64,000 nucleotides of DNA from JAWKWA01 sp041397765 (GCA_041397765.1 JAWKWA010000016.1:24446-88445); one strand, 5' to 3'; counted from the first letter of the stretch, positions 25,330-37,058 are shown. Numbers and translations are program-made. Notes: generated from the sequence alone by a model not told the origin.

Positions 25330-27340
25330 TCAGGCCGCCTCGGCGACGCCGGCCGCCGCCAGCCGGGCGATGTCGGCCATGATGTCGTTGAGGCGGAAGT
25401 CCTTGGGCGTGTAGACGGCCGCCACGCCGAGGCCCTTCAGCAGCTCGGCATCCTCGGGCGGAATGATGCCTCCGACCACCACCGGCACATCGTCGAGGCC
25501 GGCCGCGCGCATCCGCTCCATGACCTCGCGTACCAGCGGGACGTGCGAGCCCGAGAGGATCGACAGGCCGACCAGATGCACGCCCTCCTCGAGCGCGGCA
25601 TTGACGATCTGGGCGGGTGTCAGGCGGATGCCCTCGTAGACGACCTCCATGCCGCAGTCGCGCGCGCGGACCGCGATCTGCTCGGCGCCGTTGGAATGGC
25701 CGTCGAGACCGGGCTTGCCGACGAGCAGCTTCAGCCGGCGGCCGAGCCTCGCCGATGCCGTCTCGACCTCGGCCCGCGCCGCGGCCATGTCGGAGGCGGC
25801 GCCCGCCGTCGCCTTGCCGAGCCCGGTCGGGGCACGATATTCGCCATAGACACGGCGCAGCACCGCTCCCCATTCGCCGGTCGTCACGCCGGCCCGGGCG
25901 CAGGCGATCGAGGACTCCATGACATTGCCGCCATCGCGGGCGACGCGCTCCAGATCGGCGAGGGCGGCCGTCGCCGCGCTGCCGTCGCGGGCCTCGCGCC
26001 AGGCCTTCAGGCGGGCGACCTGCTCGGCCTCGACGCCCTCGGGAACGGTCAGGATGGCGCCTTCGCCGGCCGAAAGCGGGGAGGGCTCGGATTCGACGTA
26101 GCGGTTGACGCCGACCACGACCTGCTCGCCGGCCTCGATGCGGGCGAGACGGGCGGTGTTGCTCTCGACGAGGGCGCGCTTCATGAGGTCGATGGCGGCG
26201 ACGGCGCCGCCGGCCGCCTCGATGCGGGCGAGCTCGGCGCGGGCCGCTTCCTTCAGCTCCTCGACCTTCGCCTCGATCACCGCCGAGCCGTCGAATATGT
26301 CGCCATAATCGAGCAGGTCCGTCTCATAGGCGAGGATCTGCTGCATCCTCAGCGACCATTGCTGATCGAAGGGCCGGGGCAGGCCGAGCGCCTCGTTCCA
26401 GGCGGGGAGCTGCACGGCGCGAGCGCGGGCGCGCTTCGAGCGTGACACCGAGCATCTCGATCAGGATGCGATAGGGATTGTTCTCGGCCTGCTGCTCGGT
26501 GAGGCCGAGCGAGTTGACCTGCACGCCATAGCGGAACATGCGGAATTTCGGATCGGCGACGCCGTAGCGCTCCCGGGTGATCTCGTCCCACAGGGCGGTG
26601 AATGCGCGCATCTTGCAGATCTCGGTGACGAAGCGCAGCCCGGCATTGACGAAGAAGGAGATGCGGCCGACCACCGAGGGGAAGTCGGTATCGGCGATCT
26701 CGCCGGAGGCCTTCACCCGGTCGAGCACGGCGATGGCGGTCGCGAGCGCGAATGCGAGCTCCTGGACCGGCGTCGCCCCGGCCTCCTGCAGGTGATAGGA
26801 GCAGACATTGGTCGGGTTCCAGCGCGGCATCTCGCGGGTCGCGAAGACGATGGTGTCCTTGATCAGCTTCAGCGAGGGCTCGGGCGGGAAGACATAGGTG
26901 CCGCGCGAGAGATATTCCTTGATGATGTCGTTCTGGATCGTGCCGGTCAGGCGCTCGCGCGGCACACCCGCCTCGTCGGCGAGGGCGACGTAGAGCGCCA
27001 GAAGCCAGGCCGCCGAGGCGTTGATCGTCATCGAGGTGTTCATCTCGCCGAGCGGAATACCGGCGAAAAGCGTGCGCATGTCGCCGATATGGGAGACGGG
27101 CACGCCGACCTTGCCGACCTCGCCGCGGGCGAGCTCGTGGTCGCTGTCGTAGCCGGTCTGGGTCGGCAGATCGAAGGCAATGGAAAGCCCGGTCTGCCCC
27201 TTGGCGAGATTGCGCCGGAAAAGCGCGTTCGAGGCCGCAGCCGTCGAATGGCCGGCATAGGTGCGGAACAGCCAGGGCTTGTCGGGCGCCACTGCCCTGC
27301 CAGCCGATTGCCCGTGCGTGCCCGTCTTCGCCTTCGTCAT
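25330..27340 (-). pseudogene. ecm: Ethylmalonyl-CoA mutase (MeaA/Ecm), frameshifted
   Basis: Coenzyme-B12-dependent mutase of the ethylmalonyl-CoA pathway, interconverting (2R)-ethylmalonyl-CoA and methylsuccinyl-CoA. The N-terminal part from ATG 27340 (GAGGAC upstream) reads DKPWLFRTYAGHSTA, FDLPTQTGYDSDHEL, NPTNVCSYHLQEAGATPVQE and VNSLGLTEQQAENNPYRILI. At about 26435 the frame breaks after GVTL. The next frame resumes exactly with KRARARAVQLPAWNEALGL, DQQWSLRMQQILAYE and the C-terminal B12-binding domain with LDGHSNG (DxHxxG) and ends at 25330. Deletion of two bases in a CTCTCG-like context fits. With ccr and mcd intact nearby, this may be a sequencing error. Confidence 0.85.
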
Positions 27341-27574
27341 GTCGTCCTCGCCGCCAGTCGCCCGCGCCGCCTGCGGCAAGATCCTGCCGCGACGCACGTT
27401 TGCGTCGCACAGCCTAGTCCGCTCGTTTTGCAGTGCAACCGCTTCTTGAGGCCAATGCTGCGGCGCCGGGGGCGGAGCCGCTGCGTGTCCACACGCTCAG
27501 CTCACGAGGAGGCGGTCGCGCAACCGACGCCCGGCAGGTGATTCGCGGAAGAAAGGGCTTCGCTCGCCGACGCC

Positions 27575-27916
27575 TCAGCGCCGGCTGGAGGCGAGGCGCG
27601 AGAAGGCCACGATCAGCAGGCCGCCGATGATCAGGCCGGTGGCGGTGGCGATGGTCGTCCAGGCGATCTGGTTGAGCACGGAGGGCGAGCTCGCCGCCGC
27701 GAGCCGGACGGCCCCGAAGGAGGCCGAGAAACCGAGCTTCTGGAAAAGGAGATTGGAAGCCAGCGTCGTCGCCATCAGGACCGGCGGGAAGAGCAGCACG
27801 ATCACCTTGTTCTCGACATTCTCGCGCAGTGCGAAGGTACCGATGGCGGCCATGATGGCGATCAACCAGAACATGGTCCGATCGGTGTCGAACAGGGTGA
27901 CGATGTACTCGACCAT
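27575..27916 (-). CDS. Small membrane protein of unknown function
   Basis: A 113-residue protein with three hydrophobic segments: FWLIAIMAAIGTFAL near residue 15, VIVLLFPPVLMATTLASNLL near 37 and TIATATGLIIGGLLIVAF near 90. No family is recognised. The Met at 27916 is chosen because GGGGA lies nine bases before it; two further Met codons lie just upstream. Predicted inner-membrane protein. It lies between ecm and a GlsB-type protein, all on the minus strand, but spacing does not clearly mark an operon. Confidence 0.6.
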   Translation of the reverse strand: MVEYIVTLFDTDRTMFWLIAIMAAIGTFALRENVENKVIVLLFPPVLMATTLASNLLFQKLGFSASFGAVRLAAASSPSVLNQIAWTTIATATGLIIGGLLIVAFSRLASSRR

Positions 27917-28069
27917 GGCACGCATTCCCCGCAAGCGGCCGCAACGAGGCGGCGACCGTAGATCGGGACAATGCCATGAAAATCTTAGCGGAGGCTTATC
28001 CCGGAACGATCCTCGCCGATCCCGGGAAGGGCGGACGCTGCGGCGCTCGAGGCCACAGCGCCCAGCCTC

Positions 28070-28330
28070 TCAGCGTTTGACGAGACCGATGACGAACAAG
28101 AGGACGAGTGCGCCGATCAGCGAGGTGATGATCGCCGAGACGAACGGGCTGCCGATGGCGACGCCGACGCCGAGCATGCCGAGCAGCCAGGTGCCGACGA
28201 ACGCGCCGATCACGCCGACGATGATGTTGCCGATCAGGCCGAAGCCGCCACCCTTCATGATGAGGCCGGCGAGCCAGCCGGCAATGGCGCCGATGACGAG
28301 GAGAATGATCAGTCCCTGCAGGTCCGGCAT
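28070..28330 (-). CDS. GlsB/YeaQ/YmgE family stress-response membrane protein
   Basis: An 86-residue membrane protein with the family signature AIAGWLAGLIMKGGGFGLIG followed by NIIVGVIGAFVGTWLLG and a final hydrophobic helix. Length and three-helix layout are typical of transglycosylase-associated/GlsB proteins, which are commonly induced by stress. GGGAG lies seven bases before the ATG. Its biochemical role is not established in the family. Confidence 0.88.
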   Translation of the reverse strand: MPDLQGLIILLVIGAIAGWLAGLIMKGGGFGLIGNIIVGVIGAFVGTWLLGMLGVGVAIGSPFVSAIITSLIGALVLLFVIGLVKR

Positions 28331-28760
28331 CGGGTGTCTCCCTCAGATTGCCACGGCCGCCGAGTTTCGAGATGGGCTCGCCTCGCCTCTGCCGGCGCCG
28401 AGGCCGGCAGCGCAACCTCACTGGGCGAACCGAACCTGACCTCGAATGCGACCAAACGAATCATATCACGAGCCCGGCGGGGCGTATCGTCCGAAACCAT
28501 GCCGATGCTGCGCTGCAAAATCCGCTTGAAATCGACGGCATCCTGGCAGAGCATCCGGCGTGCAATGCAGCAGGGCCGGCGCGGCCGGTGCCGCAGCGCG
28601 AAGACCGGTCCGCCATCTGGCGTGGCGGGATCGGGCGCTCGGGAAGGGGCGGGCCGACAGGGGCCGGGCAGGCGTCGCGAGACCGGGGTGCTCGGACGCA
28701 AGGCCGATCCGGCTCCCGGCCGGGTCTCGTGGGACATCCATCGGACAGGGGAAACAGGGC
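28331..28760. other. Divergent region between glsB-like gene and ccr
   Basis: About 430 bases without a supported gene. It should hold the divergent promoters of ccr and the GlsB-type gene. In-frame upstream extension of ccr lacks similarity and is rejected. Confidence 0.4.
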
Positions 28761-30086
<1,326 letters not shown>

Positions 30087-30135
30087 CGGGGCCTCGCGGA
30101 CGGCGGCGTCGGCGCGCCGGAACTGGAGCTGATCG

Positions 30136-30165
30136 GGGCGGTCCGGCGACGGGCCGCCCTTTCTC
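30136..30165 (+). terminator. Intrinsic terminator after ccr
   Basis: Stem GGGCGGTCC / GGGCCGCCC (30136-30144 and 30151-30159, one G-U pair) with a six-base loop, followed by TTTCTCATT, about 50 bases after the ccr stop. Confidence 0.6.
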
Positions 30166-30387
30166 ATTGCCCGTTGTTTCCGTCAGGATCGGATCGCCCG
30201 ACCGGAGCGAAAAATGGGTACTGGCACCTATTGACCGTGACGGTCGCGGCGCCCCATCCTGAGCTTCCGCAAACAAAGACATGACCGAGCAGAGCGGGTC
30301 GGGGGAACGCCAAGGCGCTCCCGACGACACGACCTTGCTTGTCACTCGACCAGACGGCTCGGTCAGCGACCAGGACGGAGGCATGCC

Positions 30388-31080
30388 GTGGCGACCATCA
30401 GACTGAACAACCGAAAGAATGTCTTCAGCGACAATGCCAATGGCAACACCATCTTCGCCAAGGGCGGCGACGACGTAGTGCGCGGCAACAACGGCAACGA
30501 CAAGATCCACGGCGATTCCGGCAACGACACGCTGAAAGGTGGCAACGGCAACGACAAGCTCTATGGCGGCAGCGGCAACGACAAGCTCTACGGCAACGAC
30601 GGCAACGACTATCTCCAGGGCGACAGTGGCAACGACACTCTCAGGGGCGGCGACGGCAAGGACACCATGAAGGGTGGCAAAGGTGTCGACGTGCTGAGGG
30701 GGGAAGACGGCAACGACATCATCGAAAGCGGCAATGACGGTCGCTCGGTCGGCCAGGAGGACCGCTGCTATGGCGGGGCGGGGTCGGACACCTTCGTCTA
30801 CAACAGCGACGCCGGCCGCGACTGGATCATGGACTTCCAGGACGACGTCGACACCTTGAAGATCGACAAGGATTTCTTCCACAATATCAATACGCTTTCC
30901 GGCGGCGCGGTCACCTACCAGAACATGACCGTGAACGACATGCTGACCTATTTCGCCAAGAGCTCGGGTGGCGATTCCGAAATCGACCTTTCGGGCGGGA
31001 ACTTCGACGGCGATCGGACGATCCTGCTCAAGGGAATCGGTAACGCCTTCGACCTTGCCAACGACATCGTCTTCATCTGA
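30388..31080 (+). CDS. Small RTX (hemolysin-type calcium-binding repeat) protein
   Basis: A 230-residue protein started by GTG 30388; GGAGG lies six bases upstream, and the alternative ATG at 30383 is out of frame. Residues 25-115 contain about nine nonapeptide repeats of GGxGNDxLx type, which bind calcium on secretion. The C-terminal ~100 residues (GAGSDTFVYNSDAGRDWIMD onward to ANDIVFI) form the usual serralysin-like secretion end with DxF aromatic motifs. There is no N-terminal signal peptide, as expected for type I secretion. The only exporter genes in the window are 25 kb away. Probable extracellular structural or adhesive protein. Confidence 0.88.
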   Translation: MATIRLNNRKNVFSDNANGNTIFAKGGDDVVRGNNGNDKIHGDSGNDTLKGGNGNDKLYGGSGNDKLYGNDGNDYLQGDSGNDTLRGGDGKDTMKGGKGVDVLRGEDGNDIIESGNDGRSVGQEDRCYGGAGSDTFVYNSDAGRDWIMDFQDDVDTLKIDKDFFHNINTLSGGAVTYQNMTVNDMLTYFAKSSGGDSEIDLSGGNFDGDRTILLKGIGNAFDLANDIVFI

Positions 31081-31374
31081 GCGGGGCGATCGAGCGAGAG
31101 CACGTGCCGGAGCAGGTCGAGGCCCGCTCCGGCCTGCCGCCGTCCCGGTGCACCCGACGCATCGGGACGGCGTTTGCGCAACGAGGTGAGGGAGAGCCCG
31201 CTCCCGCCGGGCGCAGGGCAACGCAGGCCTGAACCATGGCAACCGAGCAACGGCGTCGAGCGGATGCTCGGGCTCGCCGGCGGCGACAACCCCTACGGCA
31301 ATGCCGGATGGCAAGGCCGACCGGGATGGGAGCGGATCGACGGCGGCGAATTTGCTCTGACGCCTCGTTCAGGG
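31081..31374. other. Gene-free gap after the RTX gene
   Basis: No supported gene. The gap to 31538 also contains the single R1 repeat copy listed separately. Confidence 0.35.
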
Positions 31375-31424
31375 GTCTGATTGACGCTCTCGATGCGCGC
31401 GCGGACGCTGGAAAGCGAGAGGCT
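31375..31424. repeat. Dispersed repeat, family R1, diverged copy
   Basis: GTCTGATTGACGCTCTCGAT followed by GCGCGCGCGGACGCT resembles the R1 consensus, and CTCTCG / CGAGAG arms keep the palindromic character. It lies alone upstream of the DMT permease. Confidence 0.5.
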
Positions 31425-31538
31425 CGCTCGCCGATTTGGCCCCACCGGTCGGTCAAGACCGTCGCGTCGGGCGCGCGACTGGGCTATTGAGGTGGCGATC
31501 TCCCCCGCCCTCCAACAGCTATCGGGCAAAGCCATCCC

Positions 31539-32489
31539 GTGTGGACCCGCATCATCCCGTTCGTGTTCGTCGTCCTTTGGGCGACCGGCTTCATCTTCTC
31601 CAAGATCGTCGCCAGCGACGCCGAGCCGTTCACCTTCCTCGTCCTGCGCTTCGGACTGACCGCTGCGATCCTCGGGACGGTCGCGCTCCTTCTCAAGCTC
31701 GACTGGCCGGGCCGGCGGGCAGCAATGCACGCCACCGTCGCCGGGGCGCTGATCCACGGCGTCTATCTCGGGCCGATCTTCTGGGCGATCTCGCGGGGCA
31801 TGTCGTCGGGCATCGCGGCGCTCATCGTCAGCACCCAGCCGATCCTGACGGCGATGATCGTGCCGAGGCTGATCGGCGAGCGGGTCGGACTTCGGCACTG
31901 GGCGGGGCTGATGATCGGGCTCGCCGGAGTCGTCCTCGTTCTGCTGCCGAAATTCGAGGCCGGCACGGCGGATGCCGATCCGGTGACCGTCGCCGCATCG
32001 GTCATCGCGCTCCTCGGCATCACGTTCGGCCAGATCTACCAGAAGCGCTTTGCGACCGATCTCGATCTCAGAACCGGCGGGGCCTGGCAGTTCCTCGGCG
32101 CCTTCGTGCTGATGGCGCTGTGCGCACTCCTGTTCGAGGACTGGCGGATCAGGTGGACGGGCGAGCTCGTCTTCGCCCTCGCCTGGCTGGTCTTCGTCAT
32201 GTCGATCGGTGCGGTGACGCTGCTCATGATCATGATCCGGGAAGGAGCGATCTCGCAGGTGGCCGCCTGTTTCTTCCTGGTGCCGCCGGTCACCGCCCTC
32301 ATGGCCTATGGCCTGTTCGGCGAGCGGCTCGACGGGTTGCAGATCCTCGGCATGGCGCTGACCTCGGCCGGGGTCCTGATCACCGGACGGGCCTCGGCGG
32401 CAGCCGTGCCCAAAGTGGCACTGGCCAAGGGTACACCGGCCGAGGGTGCACCGGCATCGGTGATTGACCGAACGCCTCATGGACGCTGA
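31539..32489 (+). CDS. EamA/DMT-family permease
   Basis: A 316-residue protein with GTG start at 31539 giving MWTRIIPFVFVVLWATGFIF, a typical EamA first helix. About ten hydrophobic segments follow, including AAMHATVAGALIHGVYLGPI, GLMIGLAGVVLVLLP and MAYGLFGERLDGLQILGMAL. Duplicated five-helix halves are evident. The C-terminal 35 residues are Ala/Pro-rich. Substrate unknown. No operon partner. Confidence 0.85.
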   Translation: MWTRIIPFVFVVLWATGFIFSKIVASDAEPFTFLVLRFGLTAAILGTVALLLKLDWPGRRAAMHATVAGALIHGVYLGPIFWAISRGMSSGIAALIVSTQPILTAMIVPRLIGERVGLRHWAGLMIGLAGVVLVLLPKFEAGTADADPVTVAASVIALLGITFGQIYQKRFATDLDLRTGGAWQFLGAFVLMALCALLFEDWRIRWTGELVFALAWLVFVMSIGAVTLLMIMIREGAISQVAACFFLVPPVTALMAYGLFGERLDGLQILGMALTSAGVLITGRASAAAVPKVALAKGTPAEGAPASVIDRTPHGR

Positions 32490-32672
32490 CGGCGGCATCG
32501 ACCTATGATCCGGCCGCGGTGCCGGCTGCCCGGCCGGCAGATTTCCAGCGACCTCCCGCCGGCACCGCCACCGGCCCGCCCTCGTTCAAGCGTCATGCTG
32601 CTCGGCCACATTCGACGACCCGTCGGCGGGCATGCCGCCCTACCTGTTCATTTCCTGCCCGAGCCCCTCATC

Positions 32673-35023
32673 ATGGCCAGCGAAATCGGGACCCTCATCC
32701 GATCGCTCGAATCCTCGAGGTCCAAGCTCGAAGCCGAGCTGAAGCGCAACGAGGCCTATCGCGCGCTCGATCAGCTCGAGCAGCGCGAGGCGGCGGGAAA
32801 GCCGCTCCTCACCGTCTCCGGCACCGGGCTGCGGGCCAAGCTCGAGACCGAGCTTCGCGACGAGCCGCTCTATGTCGCCAAACGCAAGATCGACGAGGCG
32901 CTGCGCCTGCTGAACGGCCAGCGTGCGACGGACGATGCAAGCTCGGGGACGGCGGCTGCGATCGCCTCGGCGGTTGCTGCCGCGTTGCCGGCGGTGTCGG
33001 CCGGGAGGGACGCCGGGGACACCATGGCCGAAGCCGTGCCCCAGGCCGAAGCGGGCGGAGTGGCGGTGGCGGCCGGGTCGGCGGCCATCGCGGCGCATGC
33101 GGGTGCGGCCGGAGTGGCCGAGGCGGTGGTCGGCGACGAGATCGAGGCCACAAGCCCGGCCACTGGTGCCGCCATTGCCGACGTGCCGACAGCCGAGGCA
33201 ACTGATCCGGTCGAGACCAGCGATTCGCGGATCGAGCCGACAGCCGGTCGCGGACTTGCCGACGCGGCATCGCGGGCGGATCTTGCCCGGATCGCCGATC
33301 AGGCGGTCGCGGCGGCGCTGGCGACGCTCGCGGCAGGTGGTGCGCCGATGCGCCCTGCCGGGAGCTCGGAGGACCGAGGCGATCGGCCGGTCGAGGCCGA
33401 CACCGCCGCTTCGGAGACGATCGAGCCGGTGGCGGAGCCAGAGGTACCGCCAGTCGCGGCGGCCGAGCCGACGACCGGGGACGCGGCCGTGACCGCTGCC
33501 GAGGGGGCGAGTGCGGCGGCCGTGGCCGCCGAGGCGGTGCCGGCGGATCTCGACCGGCCGGCCGAGCCCGTCGTCACCAGCGACCCGATCAGGGCTGCGG
33601 CGCTGATGGCTGCGGGGGCCGCCGTGACTCTCACCCGGCCCGAGCGGGAGGCGGCGAGCGATGCCGTAGCCGAGGCTTCGGTGGTCGCAGAGCCCGCCAG
33701 CCCGACCGCCGAGACCGAGGATAGCATCAAGGCTCGGGCCGAAGCCGCGAAAGCCAGAGGCGCGGACCTGCTTGCCGCTGCCGCCGCATCGGTCGCCGAA
33801 TGGGGCGTGGAGCGGAGCGAGGAGGTCGCCGCCCCAGCGCCGGAGGCGAGTGTTGACGGGGCAGCGCCGGTCGTGCCCGACCGGGAAGCCGCCGATCAGG
33901 CCGTGGCGCCTCTCACCGGTGGACGAGCGGAGACGATCGTGCCGCGATCCCTGGCCGTCGCCGCCGCCGTGCAGGTCTTCCAGGGCCGGGCGCCCGCGAG
34001 CGAGCCGCCGGTGCCCGCCGACCTCACCCTCATCGAGGGGATCGACGCGGCCCTCGTCGCCCGTCTCGAACTCGCCGGCGTCAAGACCTTCGCCGACATC
34101 GCCGGCTGGTCGGCCAGCGAAGCGCGGGCGATGTCGCATCATCTGGGGCTCGGCCGGCGCGTGCCGGCGGAGAACTGGATCGAGCAGGCTGCCATGCTGG
34201 CGGCGGGACGATGGACGGCGGCCGCGCGTCGCCGCCGGGCCGGCGTGACGATCACCCCGCTGAGGGATCAGCCGCTCGGCGCCATGCCGGCGGAGGAGGC
34301 GGCGCCGTCCGCAGCATCCGTGCAGTCGGCCGAGGCGTTGCCGTCGACGAGCGCGCCAGTTTCGGGCGCCGGGACCGCAGTCCGTCCCGCAGCCGAGCGC
34401 GATGCATTCAGCGAGGTCGAGGCCGCGGTCGCTGCGACGGTCGCCACGGCGGGGCGCATCGGCCGGGCGGATGTGCGGGCGACGGGCATTTCGGGAGAGG
34501 CGTCACCGGGCGCCGCAAGGGCCGCGACGGCCGCCGAGGCCAGCCCACCGGTCGAGGCCCCTTCCGGCGGCGTGTCGCGATCCGAGAGGCCGCGGAGACG
34601 GTCCGGCGGGAGGGTTCCGAGAGCGCGGCGACCGGTGAGCCGGCGCGGGCGAGGATCGTGATCGACGAGCTGCGCGGCAGTCTCGCCCAGGAACGCGCAG
34701 CTCTCGCCGAGACCTCGGGCAGGATCGAGGAAGCCGCGCGCCGCATGCTGACGGCACCGGAGCGGTCAGGGCTGGGCCACAAGGAGGAGGCCGAGCGGTC
34801 GGCCTATGGCATCCACGATTCGAGCCGCAGCCCGGAGGCGACGATCGAGATCCGGCCCAGCACCTCGGCGGCGCGGGTTGCCGATCCGGCGCGTCCGGCC
34901 GAAGTCGCCAGCCCGGCGAAGTCCGGGCCGGCCGCCCGACCGGCCGCCAGCGAGGCCGCGCGAGAAGAGCGGCAGGGCCTGTTCCGGCGGGTGGTGAAGG
35001 CGCTGACCGGCGGCCGCGACTGA
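32673..35023 (+). pseudogene. Large Ala/Glu-rich protein with helix-hairpin-helix-like domain, frameshifted near 34570
   Basis: From ATG 32673 the frame gives a charged helical N-terminus (GTLIRSLESSRSKLEAELKR), about 360 residues of low-complexity Ala/Glu/Val/Pro sequence, and near residue 450 a domain beginning LTLIEGIDAALVARLELAGV with IAGWSASEARAMSHHLG and VPAENWIEQAAMLAAG, which matches the H3TH/flap-endonuclease-like domain often fused to acidic tails in Hyphomicrobiales. After VEAPSGG the frame turns into Arg-rich nonsense, ending at 34661, while the next frame continues sensibly (REAAETVRREG, IVIDELRGSLAQERAALAET) to the Lys/Arg end LFRRVVKALTGGRD at 35023. One base gained or lost explains it. 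Function unknown. Confidence 0.6.
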
Positions 35024-35185
35024 TCCGTCGAGCCGAGAGTGCCAGCCGGTCAGGAACGGCCGCCTTGCAGCGGCCGGCCGTGCTCAGTAGACGGCTTCAC
35101 GGATGGCCGTGCAGCAGAAAGATTCGACCACGCGGCTGGCGGAAACGCCGGCGGTCGCAGGATGCTTTGAGGAAAGGTGACTGCC

Positions 35186-36838
35186 ATGAAGCCGACGACG
35201 AGCCAGATCGACCTGATCGCCGACACTGCCGAAGCTCTCGAGGCGGCGGAGCGCGTGCTCGGTCATGCCCGCCTCGGTGTCGCCCGGCGGATCGAGGAGG
35301 CAGGCGGCATGGACCCGGCGCAGCACGCCGCCCACGGCCTCTCCTGGCTCGCGACCTATGTGGAGGCGCTGCGGCAGATCCGCGGCTGGGCGGTCCGTCT
35401 CGATGAGGCAGGACGGCTCGGCGCGCTCGAGCGGGCGATCCTGACGGCCGCCTATGGCGAGTATCTGGCGCAGATCGCCGGCGGCATCCCGATGAGCCAG
35501 GGCGAGATGGTGCGGCCGGGCCAGCTCGGCGTGCCGGCCGCAGAAATCCTCGCCTTGCACGAGGGGGCGGCCGGCCGCCTCGTCGCCGAGGGCACGAGCG
35601 AGCCCTTGAAGGCGACGATCGCCGGCTTCCTCGACGCCGATGCCGAGGTGGCGACCTTCGGTGAGACCGGGCAATCCGAGACGCTCGAGGAGTTTCGCGC
35701 CGGCATGCGCCGCTTCTCGGCCGCCGAGGTCCTGCCCAATGCCCATCAGTGGCATCTCACCAATTCCTACATTCCCCTCGAGGTGATCGGCGCGCTCGCC
35801 GAGCTCGGCGTGTTCGGCCTCACGATCCCCGAGGCGCATGGCGGCCTCGGGCTCGGCAAGGAATCGATGTGCGTCGTCTCGGAGGAGCTGTCGCGCGGCT
35901 ATATCGGCGTCGGCTCGCTCGGCACGCGCTCGGAGATCGCCGCCGAGCTGATCCTCGCCGGCGGCACCGAGGCGCAGAAGGCCGAGTGGCTGCCACGGAT
36001 CGCGTCGGGCGAGATCCTGCCGACCGCGGTCTTCACCGAGCCCAATACCGGCTCCGATCTCGCCTCGCTGAAGACCCGCGCCGTGCGCGAGGGCGACGTC
36101 TACCGGATCACCGGCCAGAAGACCTGGATCACCCATCCGGTGCGCGCCGACCTGATGACGCTGCTCGCGCGCACCAATCCCGACGAGAAGGGCTACAAGG
36201 GCCTCTCGATGTTCCTGGCGCCCAAGCCGCGCGGCAGCGATGCCGAGCCGTTTCCGGCCAAGGGCATGTCGGGCAGCGAAATCGAGGTACTCGGCTATCG
36301 CGGCATGAAGGAGTTCGAGATCTCCTTCGACGGCTTCGAGGTGCCGGCGGCGAACCTGCTCGGCGGCGTCGAGGGACAGGGCTTCAAGCAGCTCATGCAG
36401 ACCTTCGAATCGGCCCGCATCCAGACCGCGGCCCGCGCCGTCGGCGTCGCCCAGTCGGCGCTCGATCTCGCCCTGCGCTATGCGAGCGACCGCATCCAGT
36501 TCGGCAAGCCGATCCTGAAATTCCCGCGCGTCGCCAACAAGCTCGCGATGATGGCGGTCGAGGTGATGATCGCCCGGCAGATCACCTATTTCGCCGCGCG
36601 CGAGAAGGATGCCGGGCGGCGCTGCGACCTGGAGGCCGGCATGGCGAAGCTGATCGCCGCGCGCATCGCCTGGGCGGCGGCCGACAATGCCGTGCAGATC
36701 CATGGCGGCAACGGCTTTGCGCAGGAATATCCGGTCTCGCGGGTGCTGTGCGACGCCCGCATCCTCAACATCTTCGAGGGCGCGGCCGAGATCCAGGCGC
36801 AGGTGATCGCCCGCCGCCTGCTCGAAGGAGCGAACTGA
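35186..36838 (+). CDS. mcd: (2S)-methylsuccinyl-CoA dehydrogenase
   Basis: A 550-residue FAD-dependent acyl-CoA dehydrogenase homologue with the ~150-residue N-terminal extension that distinguishes Mcd (HGLSWLATYVEALRQIRGWA, YGEYLAQIAGGIPMSQGEMV). The dehydrogenase core follows: IPLEVIGALAELGVFGLTIP, FTEPNTGSDLASL, TGQKTWITHP, and the C-terminal QIHGGNGFAQEYPVSRVLCD. It oxidises methylsuccinyl-CoA to mesaconyl-CoA in the ethylmalonyl-CoA pathway. ATG 35186 is preferred over GTG 35177 because AGGAAAGG lies eight bases before it. Together with ccr and ecm it makes this stretch a pathway locus. Confidence 0.9.
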   Translation: MKPTTSQIDLIADTAEALEAAERVLGHARLGVARRIEEAGGMDPAQHAAHGLSWLATYVEALRQIRGWAVRLDEAGRLGALERAILTAAYGEYLAQIAGGIPMSQGEMVRPGQLGVPAAEILALHEGAAGRLVAEGTSEPLKATIAGFLDADAEVATFGETGQSETLEEFRAGMRRFSAAEVLPNAHQWHLTNSYIPLEVIGALAELGVFGLTIPEAHGGLGLGKESMCVVSEELSRGYIGVGSLGTRSEIAAELILAGGTEAQKAEWLPRIASGEILPTAVFTEPNTGSDLASLKTRAVREGDVYRITGQKTWITHPVRADLMTLLARTNPDEKGYKGLSMFLAPKPRGSDAEPFPAKGMSGSEIEVLGYRGMKEFEISFDGFEVPAANLLGGVEGQGFKQLMQTFESARIQTAARAVGVAQSALDLALRYASDRIQFGKPILKFPRVANKLAMMAVEVMIARQITYFAAREKDAGRRCDLEAGMAKLIAARIAWAAADNAVQIHGGNGFAQEYPVSRVLCDARILNIFEGAAEIQAQVIARRLLEGAN

Positions 36839-36927
36839 GGCTGCGGCCCGGACGAGACGACCCGACGCTCGACGACAGGCGTGAACGGTGCGGCGCGGAC
36901 GCCGGCGCCCGGCCGCCGTCTGCTCGA

Positions 36928-36957
36928 TTGACAAGTCTGGACATCACTGTCTAGCGT
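36928..36957 (+). promoter_or_regulatory. Putative promoter with overlapping palindromic operator
   Basis: TTGACA at 36928-36933 is followed after 17-18 bases by a weak -10 (CTAGCG/TAGCGT). The near-palindrome TGGACA-TCAC-TGTCTA (36938-36953) fills the spacer and touches the -10, the usual position of a TetR-type operator. The TetR gene at 41058 is the last gene of the operon started here. Confidence 0.45.
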
Positions 36958-37058
36958 TGTGGTGGAAGCGGTTCCGCCGGACGCGGGCGCGGCCGAAGCG
37001 GGAGACACCGCCGGCCGAGACTCCTGCCATCCGACGAGGCACAGGGAGGACGCACCCC

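Noticed and set aside
25330..27340. Programmed frameshifting in ecm
   Set aside because: No slippery heptamer or stimulatory structure recognisable at the break, and no such mechanism is known in this family; a two-base deletion is simpler.
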